Source: Acidobacteriota bacterium
GTDB lineage: Bacteria > Acidobacteriota > Vicinamibacteria > Vicinamibacterales > Fen-181
Direction of reading: 5' to 3'
NCBI GenBank assembly: GCA_003170135.1
Contig: PMZR01000125.1
Location: forward strand, 97,019-161,018
Length of the DNA stretch: 64,000 nucleotides
The notes below the pieces were generated by a model. That model made no database searches. It was given only the letters and a program-made list of their open reading frames with translations, and was not told where the DNA came from. Both the position numbers and the translations under genes were made by a program. This document shows, piece by piece, positions 34,887 through 43,452 of the stretch (its first letter is position 1; each line of letters starts with the position of its first letter).

Positions 34887-37376
34887 TTACTTCACTTCAA
34901 TCCGATGAACCATGACGCCCAAGTCCCGATCGTCCGGGGTGCCCAGAACGGCCCGTGGCTTCCAGGTGTTGGTCACGAGCCTGATGAGGCCCGCTTCATC
35001 CGGATCCAGGCTGGCCCTCACGATCTCGGCGGGGATCGCGAACGAATACGGGTGGAAACCACGCGACACGTCGACGGTGCCGAGCAGCCGATCGTTCCAG
35101 TACACCGACACGTGCGCCCGCTCCACCGTGTCGGGCCGGCCGCCGTCGTTCATCCACAGCGTCAGCACCTGCGCCCGGTCCAGGGGCGGCACCGCGATGT
35201 ACGACGTGCGTTGCGACCAGCGGAACGCCAGCCCGTCGGTCCGTTCCTTCGCGTGGAACCGGACGACGTTCAGGTCGTCGAGGACGCCCAGATCGAGCGC
35301 GAAGTGTCCCGCGTCGCCTGTCGAACTCGTGAACCCGTAGATGCCGAAATCGAATTCCTTGTACCTGACCTCGCGCGGATACCCGTTGCGCCGCGATTCG
35401 TACTCCGGCACCTGGAATCGATCGCTCAGCACGGGCACGATCCCGATCGACCGCGAGACGAGGTCGGTTCCACCGCCACCGATGAAATAGACGTGGCGAT
35501 AGCGGGGTCGCGCCCAGTCGAGGAACTGGCGGAAGAGGCGCTTGTCGGGCTTCGCGCTGCTGAGCACCAGGACCGACCGTCCGTAGACGTAGGCGAGCGG
35601 CAGGGCCAGCACGTGGAGGTCGGAGCCGGTGTCGCGGGATTCAACCACGACCAGGTCATCGTTCGCAAATCGACGCGACAAGGTCTCCAGCCGGTCGACG
35701 ATGCCGGCGTACTCGACGTGGTGTACCACCGGGCGGTCGGCCCGCACGACCTGAACGCCAATGACGACGAGCAGCAACCCGACGAGCGGCACCGCCAGCC
35801 ACTGCAGGCCCGGCGCGCGGCGCTGGACCACGCCGAGCACGAACGCCACGGCGGCGCCGACCATCAGGCATGCGCCCGGAAGGATGACCGGAATGAAGCG
35901 GCGCGCGACCCAGAAGTGTTCCGGGAAAATCTGCATCTTGTAGAAGACGAAGAACGCGTACACGGCGATGGTCGCGACGAGCGCCGGGGCGCGCGAGAAG
36001 GACCGCCAGGCCGTCACGCTGTAACCGGCGACCGCGGTCGCCAGCGCGAGCGGCGGAAAGTACCACGAGAACGCCTCGAGCGACCGCGCGTCCTGCCAGG
36101 CGAGTCGTCCGGCGGGCATACGCAGGCAGTACGCATAGCAGGCGGCGGCGGGCAACGCGACGGCGAGGACGATCGGCAGGCACCGCCGGAGCAAAGCGGC
36201 GACCCTCTCGATTCTCGACAAGACGACGACGCCGGCGAGCGACACCACGGCGAGGGCGAGCAGCCCGAGCAGCAGCGGGTTCAGGTTCGCGACGAAGACG
36301 ATGGGCCGCATCATGTACACGCCCATCGTGGCGCTCAGGTAGTACGTCGCGGTCGCCGCGATCATGGCGGCGAGCGGGACGAGGAACAGCAGGCGAGGAC
36401 GCCGGCCTTCGAGCAGCTGGAACACGACGGCGACGGCGAAGCCGCCGAGCGCGAGGAGGACGTCGATGCGCAGGAAGAGCGCGAGACCTACGAGCACGGC
36501 GGCCACCGGCGCGAAGAACCGATCGCCGTCCACGTGGGCGCGGGCGAAGGCGAGGAGCGCGCCGAAGAGCAGCACCTGCGTGACCACTTCCGAGTTGGGC
36601 TCGCGCGCGAACCAGATCGTGGCGACGTTGAGGGCGAGCAGCGTCGCGCCGAGGAACGCCGGCCAGCGGCCCAGCAGCCGCGCGCCTGCAAAGTAGACGG
36701 CCAGCACGCCGAGCAGGGCGGCCAGCGGCGTTGTCGCGAGCGCGCCCCGCACCCCGGCCAGCCCGTACCCGATCGCAATCCACGCGGGGTACAGGTGCGG
36801 GAACTGACCCACGACGGTGCCTTGCGCGGGGTCCAGGACGAAGAAGCCCATGAAGCGGACGCCGTAGTATGCCGCCTGGTGATGCGACGGGAAGAACAGG
36901 TCCCGCAGCGGCGGCGGCAGCGACGACACAACCGTGTCGTGGATGACGAGCGCGCCGCGTTGCGCAATCACGATCCCTTCGCTGATGTACACGCCGGGGT
37001 CCTTGCCGCCGACGACATGGTCGAACGCCGGAAAGAACAGCCAGCAGCCGAGGGCCACCAGCGTGAGCGGCATGAGGATGGTCCAGGTCGGCCGCCGCGC
37101 GGCCGCTCTCCAGAGCAACCCCCGCCGGAAGAGGACGACCAGGCACGTGGCCGCGCCCAGGTCGGCGACGAGGAGTCGACCGAGCGTGTAGTGGCCGGCG
37201 GCGGCCAGCGCGAGGACGACCGCGGATGACCAGGCCAGGCTCAGCACGATCGCCCAGAACAGGCGCTCCTCGCTGGCGAGATCCGCCCGCCGCTGGCGGT
37301 CCAGCGCCGGCACGCGGAAGACGAGCGCGCCGGGCAGGTAGGCGACCACGATCAGGCTGAGAATGGTGAACAGCAT
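34887..37376 (-). CDS. Large GT-C membrane glycosyltransferase with C-terminal beta-sandwich
   Basis: 829 residues from ATG 37376 (29 bp after the aminotransferase stop); a longer frame from 37421 would overlap it. About thirteen hydrophobic segments in residues 1-575. The first large loop has VVGGKDPGVYISEGIVIAQRG, giving the acid candidate in KDP. Residues 580-690 are soluble and alpha/beta (DLVVVESRDTGSDLHVL, VYFIGGGGTDLV). The last 140 residues are beta-rich (VVRFHAKERTDGLAFRWSQ, VSVYWNDRLLGTVDVSRG) and resemble a carbohydrate-binding sandwich, recalling Emb arabinosyltransferases, though no sequence homology is claimed. Probable outer-face sugar transfer; donor unknown. Confidence 0.7.
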   Translation of the reverse strand: MLFTILSLIVVAYLPGALVFRVPALDRQRRADLASEERLFWAIVLSLAWSSAVVLALAAAGHYTLGRLLVADLGAATCLVVLFRRGLLWRAAARRPTWTILMPLTLVALGCWLFFPAFDHVVGGKDPGVYISEGIVIAQRGALVIHDTVVSSLPPPLRDLFFPSHHQAAYYGVRFMGFFVLDPAQGTVVGQFPHLYPAWIAIGYGLAGVRGALATTPLAALLGVLAVYFAGARLLGRWPAFLGATLLALNVATIWFAREPNSEVVTQVLLFGALLAFARAHVDGDRFFAPVAAVLVGLALFLRIDVLLALGGFAVAVVFQLLEGRRPRLLFLVPLAAMIAATATYYLSATMGVYMMRPIVFVANLNPLLLGLLALAVVSLAGVVVLSRIERVAALLRRCLPIVLAVALPAAACYAYCLRMPAGRLAWQDARSLEAFSWYFPPLALATAVAGYSVTAWRSFSRAPALVATIAVYAFFVFYKMQIFPEHFWVARRFIPVILPGACLMVGAAVAFVLGVVQRRAPGLQWLAVPLVGLLLVVIGVQVVRADRPVVHHVEYAGIVDRLETLSRRFANDDLVVVESRDTGSDLHVLALPLAYVYGRSVLVLSSAKPDKRLFRQFLDWARPRYRHVYFIGGGGTDLVSRSIGIVPVLSDRFQVPEYESRRNGYPREVRYKEFDFGIYGFTSSTGDAGHFALDLGVLDDLNVVRFHAKERTDGLAFRWSQRTSYIAVPPLDRAQVLTLWMNDGGRPDTVERAHVSVYWNDRLLGTVDVSRGFHPYSFAIPAEIVRASLDPDEAGLIRLVTNTWKPRAVLGTPDDRDLGVMVHRIEVK

Positions 37377-37405
37377 TGACGTGAGAGAAGAGGGGGCCGG
37401 TCCGA

Positions 37406-38497
37406 TCAGGCGAAGACGCAAACAGCACGCGCCACCGCGTCCGCCTCCTCATCACCCATTGCCGGGTGGAGCGGCAACGACAGGAGCTCGCGGCACACGC
37501 GATCCGCTATCGGGCAGTCGGCCGGCCGCGTTGACGCCACCGCGGGCTGCCGCGGAATCGGGATCGGGTAGTGAATCAACGCCTCCACGCCGCAATCCGC
37601 CAGGTGCGACTGCAGGCGGTCCCGCTGCTTCGACCGGATGACGAACAAGTGATACACGTGCCCGGCATCGCACTCGGTCGGCAGCGAGACGTCGGCAGAT
37701 GCCAGCGCGTCCCGGTAGCGAGCAGCCAGCGTGCGCCGTCTCGCGGTCCACGTCGCGAGCCACGGCAGCCGCGCCCGCAGAACCGCCGCCTGCAGCTCGT
37801 CGAGCCGGCTGTTGACGCCCGCCTCGGCGTGGCGGTAGCGGTCGGTCTGCCCGCCGTTGCGCAGCCGTTTCAGCCGGTCCGCCAGGCCGCGGTCGCCGGT
37901 CACGACGGCGCCGGCATCGCCGAGGGCGCCCAGGTTCTTGGTCGGATAGAAGCTGTACGCGCCGGCGACGCCGAACGTTCCGACGGGCCGACCCCCGCAC
38001 GTCGCCAGGTGCGCCTGGCAGCAATCTTCGACGAGCGCCAGGTGATGCTGCGCGGCGATGCGTGCAAGCGCCGGCAGGTTCGCCGGCTGGCCGTACAGGT
38101 GCACCGGCAGGATCGCGCGCGTCCGGGCCGAGATGGCCGCCTCGACCGCGGCCGGGTCGAGCGTGAAGCGCGACTCATCGAGGTCGGCAAACACCGGCCG
38201 CGCCCCGGCCATCATCACCGCGAGCGCCGTGTAGGCCGCCGACAGCGGCGTCGTGATGACCTCGTCGCCCGCTCCGATCCCGAGCGCGCGCAGGATCAAC
38301 GCAATGGCATCCGTGCCGGTGCCGACCCCAACCGCGCAGGCCGTTCCCACGGCGCGGGCGAACTCGTCCTCGAACGCCTCGACCTCCGGGCCGAGCACGA
38401 ACCACCCGCGGTCGAGCACGCGGCGGATGGCCGTGTCGACATCTGCCGCGTCCTCGCCAGGCCGCAACCGCGTGAACGGCACCGTCACCGCAATCAC
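37406..38497 (-). CDS. DegT/DnrJ/EryC1/StrS PLP aminotransferase
   Basis: 363 residues from GTG 38497, overlapping the upstream epimerase stop as GTGA. Fold type I PLP enzyme: VGVGTGTDAIALIL, LVEDCCQAH with Asp158, and FYPTKNLGALGDAG with the Schiff-base Lys187. VHLYGQPANLPAL is the sugar-aminotransferase segment. The GTGTDAI variant and PFTRLRPG start resemble dTDP- or UDP-4-amino or 3-amino sugar enzymes (FdtB/QdtB, DesV). Amination of a keto sugar nucleotide is expected. Distinct from the copy at 27747, so two different amino sugars may be made. Operon partner of two SDR enzymes. Confidence 0.88.
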   Translation of the reverse strand: MIAVTVPFTRLRPGEDAADVDTAIRRVLDRGWFVLGPEVEAFEDEFARAVGTACAVGVGTGTDAIALILRALGIGAGDEVITTPLSAAYTALAVMMAGARPVFADLDESRFTLDPAAVEAAISARTRAILPVHLYGQPANLPALARIAAQHHLALVEDCCQAHLATCGGRPVGTFGVAGAYSFYPTKNLGALGDAGAVVTGDRGLADRLKRLRNGGQTDRYRHAEAGVNSRLDELQAAVLRARLPWLATWTARRRTLAARYRDALASADVSLPTECDAGHVYHLFVIRSKQRDRLQSHLADCGVEALIHYPIPIPRQPAVASTRPADCPIADRVCRELLSLPLHPAMGDEEADAVARAVCVFA

Positions 38498-39525
38498 CCG
38501 CGTCCGGCCGGCATGTCCCCGGCGTTGTCGAGGTAGTGCGCAAGGTGCTCGCGGTAGAAGTCGACCGAGGCGCTGAGGCCATCACGCAGGGTGACGCGTG
38601 GCTGCCAGCCGACCGCGGCGTGGAACTTGCGCGAGTCCGCGTAGAAGCTGCCGATGTCGATCCGCTTCTTGTCGAGCGGCCATTCCACGAACCGCACGCG
38701 TCCCGTGCCGGCGACGCCAAGCAGCAGGTTCACCAGGTCCCGATGGCTGATCGGCTCGTCGCCGCCCACGTTGAACACGTCGCCATTGCAGACATCACTG
38801 GCGCCCGCGCGCAGGAACGCGTCGGCCACATCGTCGACGTAGACGAAGTCACGCAGCTGCGAGCCGTCACCGTAGATTTCAATCTCCCGGTCTTCGACGG
38901 CCAGCCGTGTGAACCACCCGATGAAGCCCTGGCGGTCGTGTTTCACGAGCTGGCGCGGACCGTAGACATTTGTCAGGCGCAGCGAGCAGGCGCGTATGCC
39001 GAAGACGTTGTTGTAGAGGAGGTGATAGTTCTCGCCCGCCGCCTTGTTGATGCCGTTGACGTCGGTCGGACGCACGAGGTGCTGTTCGCTGACCGGCAAG
39101 GAGTCCGGCTTGCCGTAGACCTGCCGCGTCCCGGCGAAGACGACCTTGACGCCCGGGTTGTATTTCCGGCACGCCTCGAGCAGCGACAGCTGGCCGCGGC
39201 AGTTGATCTCGAGGTCCGTGTACGGATCGCGCATGCTGTCGACGTGGCTCACCTGACCGGCGAGATTGAAGATCACGTCGCGACCGCGCACCAGGTAGTT
39301 CATCGTGCTTTCCTGGCGCACGTCGGCGACGTTGACGCGCACGCAGGGCTCGATCCCGGCGATGTTGAACAGGTTGCCGCCGTAATCGGGGATGAGGGAG
39401 TCGACGATCAGGACATCGGCGCCGAGCGCAACCAGCTGACGCGCCAGGTTGCTGCCGATGAACCCGAGGCCGCCGGTGACCATGACGGCACGGCCGAAAT
39501 AGAAGGCGCGGAAGTCGCTCGTCAC
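38494..39525 (-). CDS. SDR NAD-dependent epimerase/dehydratase-like with altered YxxxK
   Basis: 343 residues from GTG 39525, GTGA overlap with the upstream GT2. Extended SDR fold: VMVTGGLGFIGSNLA, NLAGQVSHVDSM, FAGTRQVYGKPD with the Thr of the catalytic triad. The usual Tyr-x3-Lys is replaced by Asn157-Gly-Ile-Asn-Lys161 in DVNGINKAAGENYH. LRLTNVYGPRQLVKHDRQGFIGWF and GDGSQLRDFVYVDD follow. I have seen the DVNGINK form in other NAD-dependent epimerase homologues, so the change is probably a subfamily trait rather than damage. The reaction is therefore uncertain: dehydration or decarboxylation without the Tyr acid, or a different catalytic group. Confidence 0.8.
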   Translation of the reverse strand: MTSDFRAFYFGRAVMVTGGLGFIGSNLARQLVALGADVLIVDSLIPDYGGNLFNIAGIEPCVRVNVADVRQESTMNYLVRGRDVIFNLAGQVSHVDSMRDPYTDLEINCRGQLSLLEACRKYNPGVKVVFAGTRQVYGKPDSLPVSEQHLVRPTDVNGINKAAGENYHLLYNNVFGIRACSLRLTNVYGPRQLVKHDRQGFIGWFTRLAVEDREIEIYGDGSQLRDFVYVDDVADAFLRAGASDVCNGDVFNVGGDEPISHRDLVNLLLGVAGTGRVRFVEWPLDKKRIDIGSFYADSRKFHAAVGWQPRVTLRDGLSASVDFYREHLAHYLDNAGDMPAGRG

Positions 39526-40337
39526 GTTCTTTCGATCTCCGGCAGTCCAGGAGCGGTCTCGACCGCGGTGGCCGCCTCGTGGTCGGCCGTCGCGGGCGCG
39601 ACACACGCATCGGCCCGCGCGTCGCGTGCCGGCGCGCGATGCCACACGAGTTCCTGCCAGAGGCCGAAGACGTCGAACGCGGTGCGCACGAGGCGGCGGA
39701 AGTTGAAGAACTGCGACTTGCCGTAGGCCCGATGGTAGTGGTGGACGGGGACCTCGGCGATCGTGAAGCCCGCGTCGTGGATCTTCTTCATCATCTCGAG
39801 GCAGATGACGCCGCTCGCCTTCTCCAGCCGCACGCGGTCGAACACGGACCGGCGGATCAGGCGGAAGTCACAGTCGACGTCGCGCACCCTGAGACCGAAC
39901 AGCAGCTTGACGGTATGATGGTAGATGCGCCCGATGATAATGCGATGCAGCGGATCGGATCGGCTGATCTTGTAGCCGTTGACCAAGTCCACGCCCTCGC
40001 CCATGTGCGCCCACAGCCGTTCCATTTCACGCGGATCGTACTGCGCGTCGCCGTCCGTGTAGAAGATGAGTTCCTTGGTGGCCGCCCCGAAGCCGCTTTG
40101 CAGGGCGCCCCCGTACCCGCGATTGTGCTCGTGGTGCACCACGCGGACGTGCGAGTACAGCCGGGCAAGCTCGTCGGCGACCGACGCCGTGGCGTCAGTG
40201 CTGCCGTCGTTGATGACGAGCACCTCGAAGTCGGGAGTCAGGCGGCTCGCCGTCTGGACGGCGGCGATGACCAGGCTCGCGATCGTGGCACCGTCGTTAC
40301 ACGCCGGAAAAAAGATGCTGAGCCCGGGTGGCTTCAT
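39522..40337 (-). CDS. GT2 glycosyltransferase, DPM1/GtrB-like
   Basis: 271 residues from ATG 40337; further upstream codons in frame are non-protein-like. LSIFFPACNDGATI, LVINDGSTDAT, then YTDGDAQYDPREM with the D-x-D metal site, and DVDCDFRLIRR with a characteristic acceptor loop. No C-terminal membrane helices; the end is Ala/Glu-rich and acidic. It resembles polyprenyl-phosphate glucose/mannose synthases. First gene of the minus operon that ends at 29798; divergent from a GT-C gene at 40497 (159 bp apart). Confidence 0.83.
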   Translation of the reverse strand: MKPPGLSIFFPACNDGATIASLVIAAVQTASRLTPDFEVLVINDGSTDATASVADELARLYSHVRVVHHEHNRGYGGALQSGFGAATKELIFYTDGDAQYDPREMERLWAHMGEGVDLVNGYKISRSDPLHRIIIGRIYHHTVKLLFGLRVRDVDCDFRLIRRSVFDRVRLEKASGVICLEMMKKIHDAGFTIAEVPVHHYHRAYGKSQFFNFRRLVRTAFDVFGLWQELVWHRAPARDARADACVAPATADHEAATAVETAPGLPEIERT

Positions 40338-40496
40338 TGACGTGACCGGGGCGAGCACGGATGTGCCGGGTTGGCCCGTCCGAACGCGGCTAAACCATAG
40401 CACGGCAGTCATTTGAAGGGCAAGCGCGCCGCGCGCTTGGCCCGCCCGCCAGCTTGCCGCAGCCGGGAATCCGTGATAAATGAAACGCCCGTGCAG

Positions 40497-41909
40497 ATGC
40501 GCACACTGCCAAGACGCCCGGGGGGCCAGGAACGCAACACTGTCCCGAACGCCGGGCACGGGTTCGGGACGTGGACACATGCGGCCGTGCTGGTCGTTCT
40601 GCCCCTCCTGGCCCTGCTGCTGCTCAACGCCAACGGCCGCGAGGTGGGCGGCTACGACTCGCAGCCGACGAAGTTCGCGGCCAGGGCGCTGGTGCGCGAC
40701 CACACCCTCGATCTCGATCGCGTGGTGGCCTTCCAACCGGCCTATGCGGAACGACCAGGCTTCGCGCGCGCAAGGGATGGCCACTATCGCTCCGCGTACC
40801 CGATCGTGCCCGCGATCATCGCGGCGGGGCCGGCGTGGGTGCTTGCGAGGGTTGGTCGTCTGGATCTCGACGCGCCCGCCGCACCCGCCATCATCGCCAA
40901 GCTGACGGCGTCACTGCTGGTCGCCCTCGCGATCGTCTTCGCGTATGCCATGGCGCGCCGGCGAACCTCGATGGGGGCGGCGATCCTGGTTGCCGTCGCG
41001 TTCGGCTTCGGCACCAACATCTGGCTGGCCGGCCAGACCCTCGGCGGCCACGAGACCGTTGCCTTTGCGATGACGGGCGCCCTCGTCTGCCTGACCGGTC
41101 CGGGCGTGGCGCCGGCGGGGTGGCGCGCGTGGGTTGGAGCCGCCATGCTCGCGCTGGCTGGCGCGGCGCGGGCGCAACTGGCGCCGGCAATTGCCGTCCT
41201 GCTGCTGTGGCTCGTGGTGCGGGGCAGCGGGCGCCGGCGATGGATTCCCGTCGCCATCGTGGGGCTCGCCGCCGCCATCGTGACTGCGCTCAACATCGCG
41301 TGGTTCGGCCACCCGCTCGGGGATATTCCCCGTCTCGAGGCGCTTCACTCCGTCGTCCACGCCACCAGTGGGACGTTCACGATGCCGTGGGCAGGCGCTG
41401 CCGGTCTGCTCGTGAGTCCGAGCCGCGGCCTGCTCGTCTTCAGCCCGATCGTCCTGGTGTGCCTGGCGGGTCTGGGGCCGGCGTTTCGTGAAGGCTGGCG
41501 CGGGCCGCTCGCATGGTGTCTGGCTGCGGCGACGGCAGAGTTCTTCTTTTACGCGAGTTACACCGTGTGGTGGGCGGGGCATTCCTACGGTCCCCGGTAC
41601 TGCCTCGACCTGGTCCCGCTCCTCATCCCCCTGGCTGCAGCGGGAATCCCCGCCATGACGCGCCGCGCATTCACGCGCCGGATGGCGCTCGCCGCCCTCG
41701 CATGGTCCATCGGTGTCGCAGCCGCCGGCGCCTTCGCTTACCCGGCGGAGCAGTGGAACGTGGATCCGAACGATGTGGATCGCAACCACGAACGGTTATG
41801 GGACTGGCGCGATCCGCAGTTCGTGCGGTGTTGGACACACGGCCTGAGCCCGCAGAACTTCGACCTGTTCCGCCTCGATGCGCGCCCCGTCGCGCCGCCC
41901 TCACGCTGA
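40497..41909 (+). CDS. GT-C-like multipass membrane protein
   Basis: 470 residues from ATG 40497; the frame extends to 40413, but those residues are basic and lack an SD. A hydrophobic helix is followed by GREVGGYDSQPTKFAARALVRD, the Asp being the candidate GT-C catalytic acid, then a soluble HTLDLDRV... loop with RSAYPIVPAI. About ten further helices; the C-terminus is short and soluble (NFDLFRLDARP). TVWWAGHSYGPRYCLDL near residue 380 recalls WWSHGGNRYGPRF in the protein at 41925. It is a single plus-strand gene, convergent with that gene with only 15 bp between them. Confidence 0.7.
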   Translation: MRTLPRRPGGQERNTVPNAGHGFGTWTHAAVLVVLPLLALLLLNANGREVGGYDSQPTKFAARALVRDHTLDLDRVVAFQPAYAERPGFARARDGHYRSAYPIVPAIIAAGPAWVLARVGRLDLDAPAAPAIIAKLTASLLVALAIVFAYAMARRRTSMGAAILVAVAFGFGTNIWLAGQTLGGHETVAFAMTGALVCLTGPGVAPAGWRAWVGAAMLALAGAARAQLAPAIAVLLLWLVVRGSGRRRWIPVAIVGLAAAIVTALNIAWFGHPLGDIPRLEALHSVVHATSGTFTMPWAGAAGLLVSPSRGLLVFSPIVLVCLAGLGPAFREGWRGPLAWCLAAATAEFFFYASYTVWWAGHSYGPRYCLDLVPLLIPLAAAGIPAMTRRAFTRRMALAALAWSIGVAAAGAFAYPAEQWNVDPNDVDRNHERLWDWRDPQFVRCWTHGLSPQNFDLFRLDARPVAPPSR

Positions 41910-41924
41910 ACGCATGCTCACCGA

Positions 41925-43394
41925 TTATCTCGTCCCGGCGGGCCAGAGGCGTCCGCCTTCGGGCGTCGATCCGTAGTAGTAAGCGGCGCGCGCCGGGTAG
42001 TGTCGCAGCAACTCGATGTCGAGCGTGCCGCGCGAAAGCGCGTACAGCACGTTCGCCCCGCGCCAGTCGGGGGGATTGCGCGTGAGATCGGTGCGGGACA
42101 TGTCGCCTGAAGCCGTCGTCAGCAGCACCAACGCGTTCTGCAGGCCGGCTCCGTCGACGGTCCGGTAGACGTCGCGGCGTTGATAGATCTCGGTCCGGAA
42201 GCCGGCGCAGAGCACAACGAACGCGATCGACGCAACGACGGCGGCTGCGAGCAGGGGCACGCGGGCGCGGCGCATTGCGAGAAGCCGTTCGAGGCCGACG
42301 CCGGCCAGCATGGTGAACGGGAGCAGGGCCTCGAAGTAGAACCTCGGTCCGTATCGATTCCCGCCGTGCGACCACCAGAAGACGTGGCCGATGATCGGGA
42401 CGGCGAGCAGGGTCCACAACAACCAGCGCCGGTTCGTCAGGCGGCCCAGCGCCGCCACGAGCAGGACCGGGCTGAAGAGCGACGTATACAGGACGCCCTC
42501 CCCGCACAACCGCGCCGTGATCCTCATGCCACGCGCGAGCGTGTGCCCGTGAACGCCGAACCCGATCGTCTCTTCGGGGTCGAAGTACGTCCACGCCAGC
42601 GTCAGCCACGATCCGGTCACCGCCCGATCGACCATCGCGAGCAACAGCGCGAACGGCACTCCGCCGGCAATGAACCACAGCAGGCTGGTCGCAAACGGCC
42701 GGCGGCGGGGGCCCGGTGTGAAGAACACATCCTTGCCGAGTCCGAGCAGAAGCGGGACGCCGACGAGCAGCGCGGTGTACGGCCGGACGAGCACGGCCAG
42801 CCCGAAGCCGGCACCGGCAACGATCAGCGGGAGTGGACCGCGGCGTTCGATCGTCCAGCAAAGCGCAAGCGCGAGGACGGTCAGCGAGAACAGGCACGCC
42901 GGGTGGCTGAAGTAGGAAGCCGCGTTCAGCAGGAAGAACGGCGTCGACCCGGTGAAGATGGTGCCGAGCAGCGCCGCGCGAGGCCCGACAAAGGAACACG
43001 CGAGGCGATAGACGCCCGCCAGCGCGAGCGCCGCGAGCAACGGATTGACGAGCGACGGTGCACCGGCGGCGACGCCGGCTGCCAGCAGGAGCGGCCAGCC
43101 CGGCGGGTACTTGCCGAACCTGCGGCCATTCCGATCGCCGACGTGGTTCAGCCGGAAGGCATCCTGCGGTTGCGGCGTTTCGGCGCTCACTTCGCCGTGA
43201 GCGAAGGCCGTCGCCTGCCACAAGTACGCGTACTCGTCTCCCGAATTGGGGAACCGCTGCAACACGACGACCTGCACGACGACTGCAAGCAGGAAGGCGC
43301 AGGGCACCACGAGCGCGGCCGATCGCCATGCCGACCAGTCGCCGAGCGGGAGGCACGGCACCGGCTGTTCATGGCGGGGCGGAATCGGGTTCAT
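41925..43394 (-). CDS. GT-C (ArnT/GT39-like) membrane glycosyltransferase
   Basis: 489 residues from ATG 43394. N-terminal helix, then RFPNSGDEYAYLWQA with the D-E pair of GT39 enzymes, and the soluble segment FRLNHVGDRNGRRFGKYPPGWPLLLA. About ten further helices; WWSHGGNRYGPRFYFE is a conserved late loop. The C-terminal 75 residues are soluble. Role: outer-face transfer of a polyprenyl-linked sugar. Last gene of the minus operon starting at 49866; 58 bp separate it from the GT4 gene upstream. Confidence 0.78.
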   Translation of the reverse strand: MNPIPPRHEQPVPCLPLGDWSAWRSAALVVPCAFLLAVVVQVVVLQRFPNSGDEYAYLWQATAFAHGEVSAETPQPQDAFRLNHVGDRNGRRFGKYPPGWPLLLAAGVAAGAPSLVNPLLAALALAGVYRLACSFVGPRAALLGTIFTGSTPFFLLNAASYFSHPACLFSLTVLALALCWTIERRGPLPLIVAGAGFGLAVLVRPYTALLVGVPLLLGLGKDVFFTPGPRRRPFATSLLWFIAGGVPFALLLAMVDRAVTGSWLTLAWTYFDPEETIGFGVHGHTLARGMRITARLCGEGVLYTSLFSPVLLVAALGRLTNRRWLLWTLLAVPIIGHVFWWSHGGNRYGPRFYFEALLPFTMLAGVGLERLLAMRRARVPLLAAAVVASIAFVVLCAGFRTEIYQRRDVYRTVDGAGLQNALVLLTTASGDMSRTDLTRNPPDWRGANVLYALSRGTLDIELLRHYPARAAYYYGSTPEGGRLWPAGTR

Positions 43395-43452
43395 GTCGTG
43401 GCCTCTGGGCGCTGGCCCGCGGCGCAGCCACTGGGGCTGTTGGCGTGGCCGG

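Noticed and set aside
33597-37229. Very long plus-strand open frame (about 1210 codons) opposite three to four minus-strand genes
   Set aside because: Its product is Arg/His/Glu-rich without any domain, while the opposite strand encodes clear GT9 and GT-C proteins. It is a GC-driven shadow.
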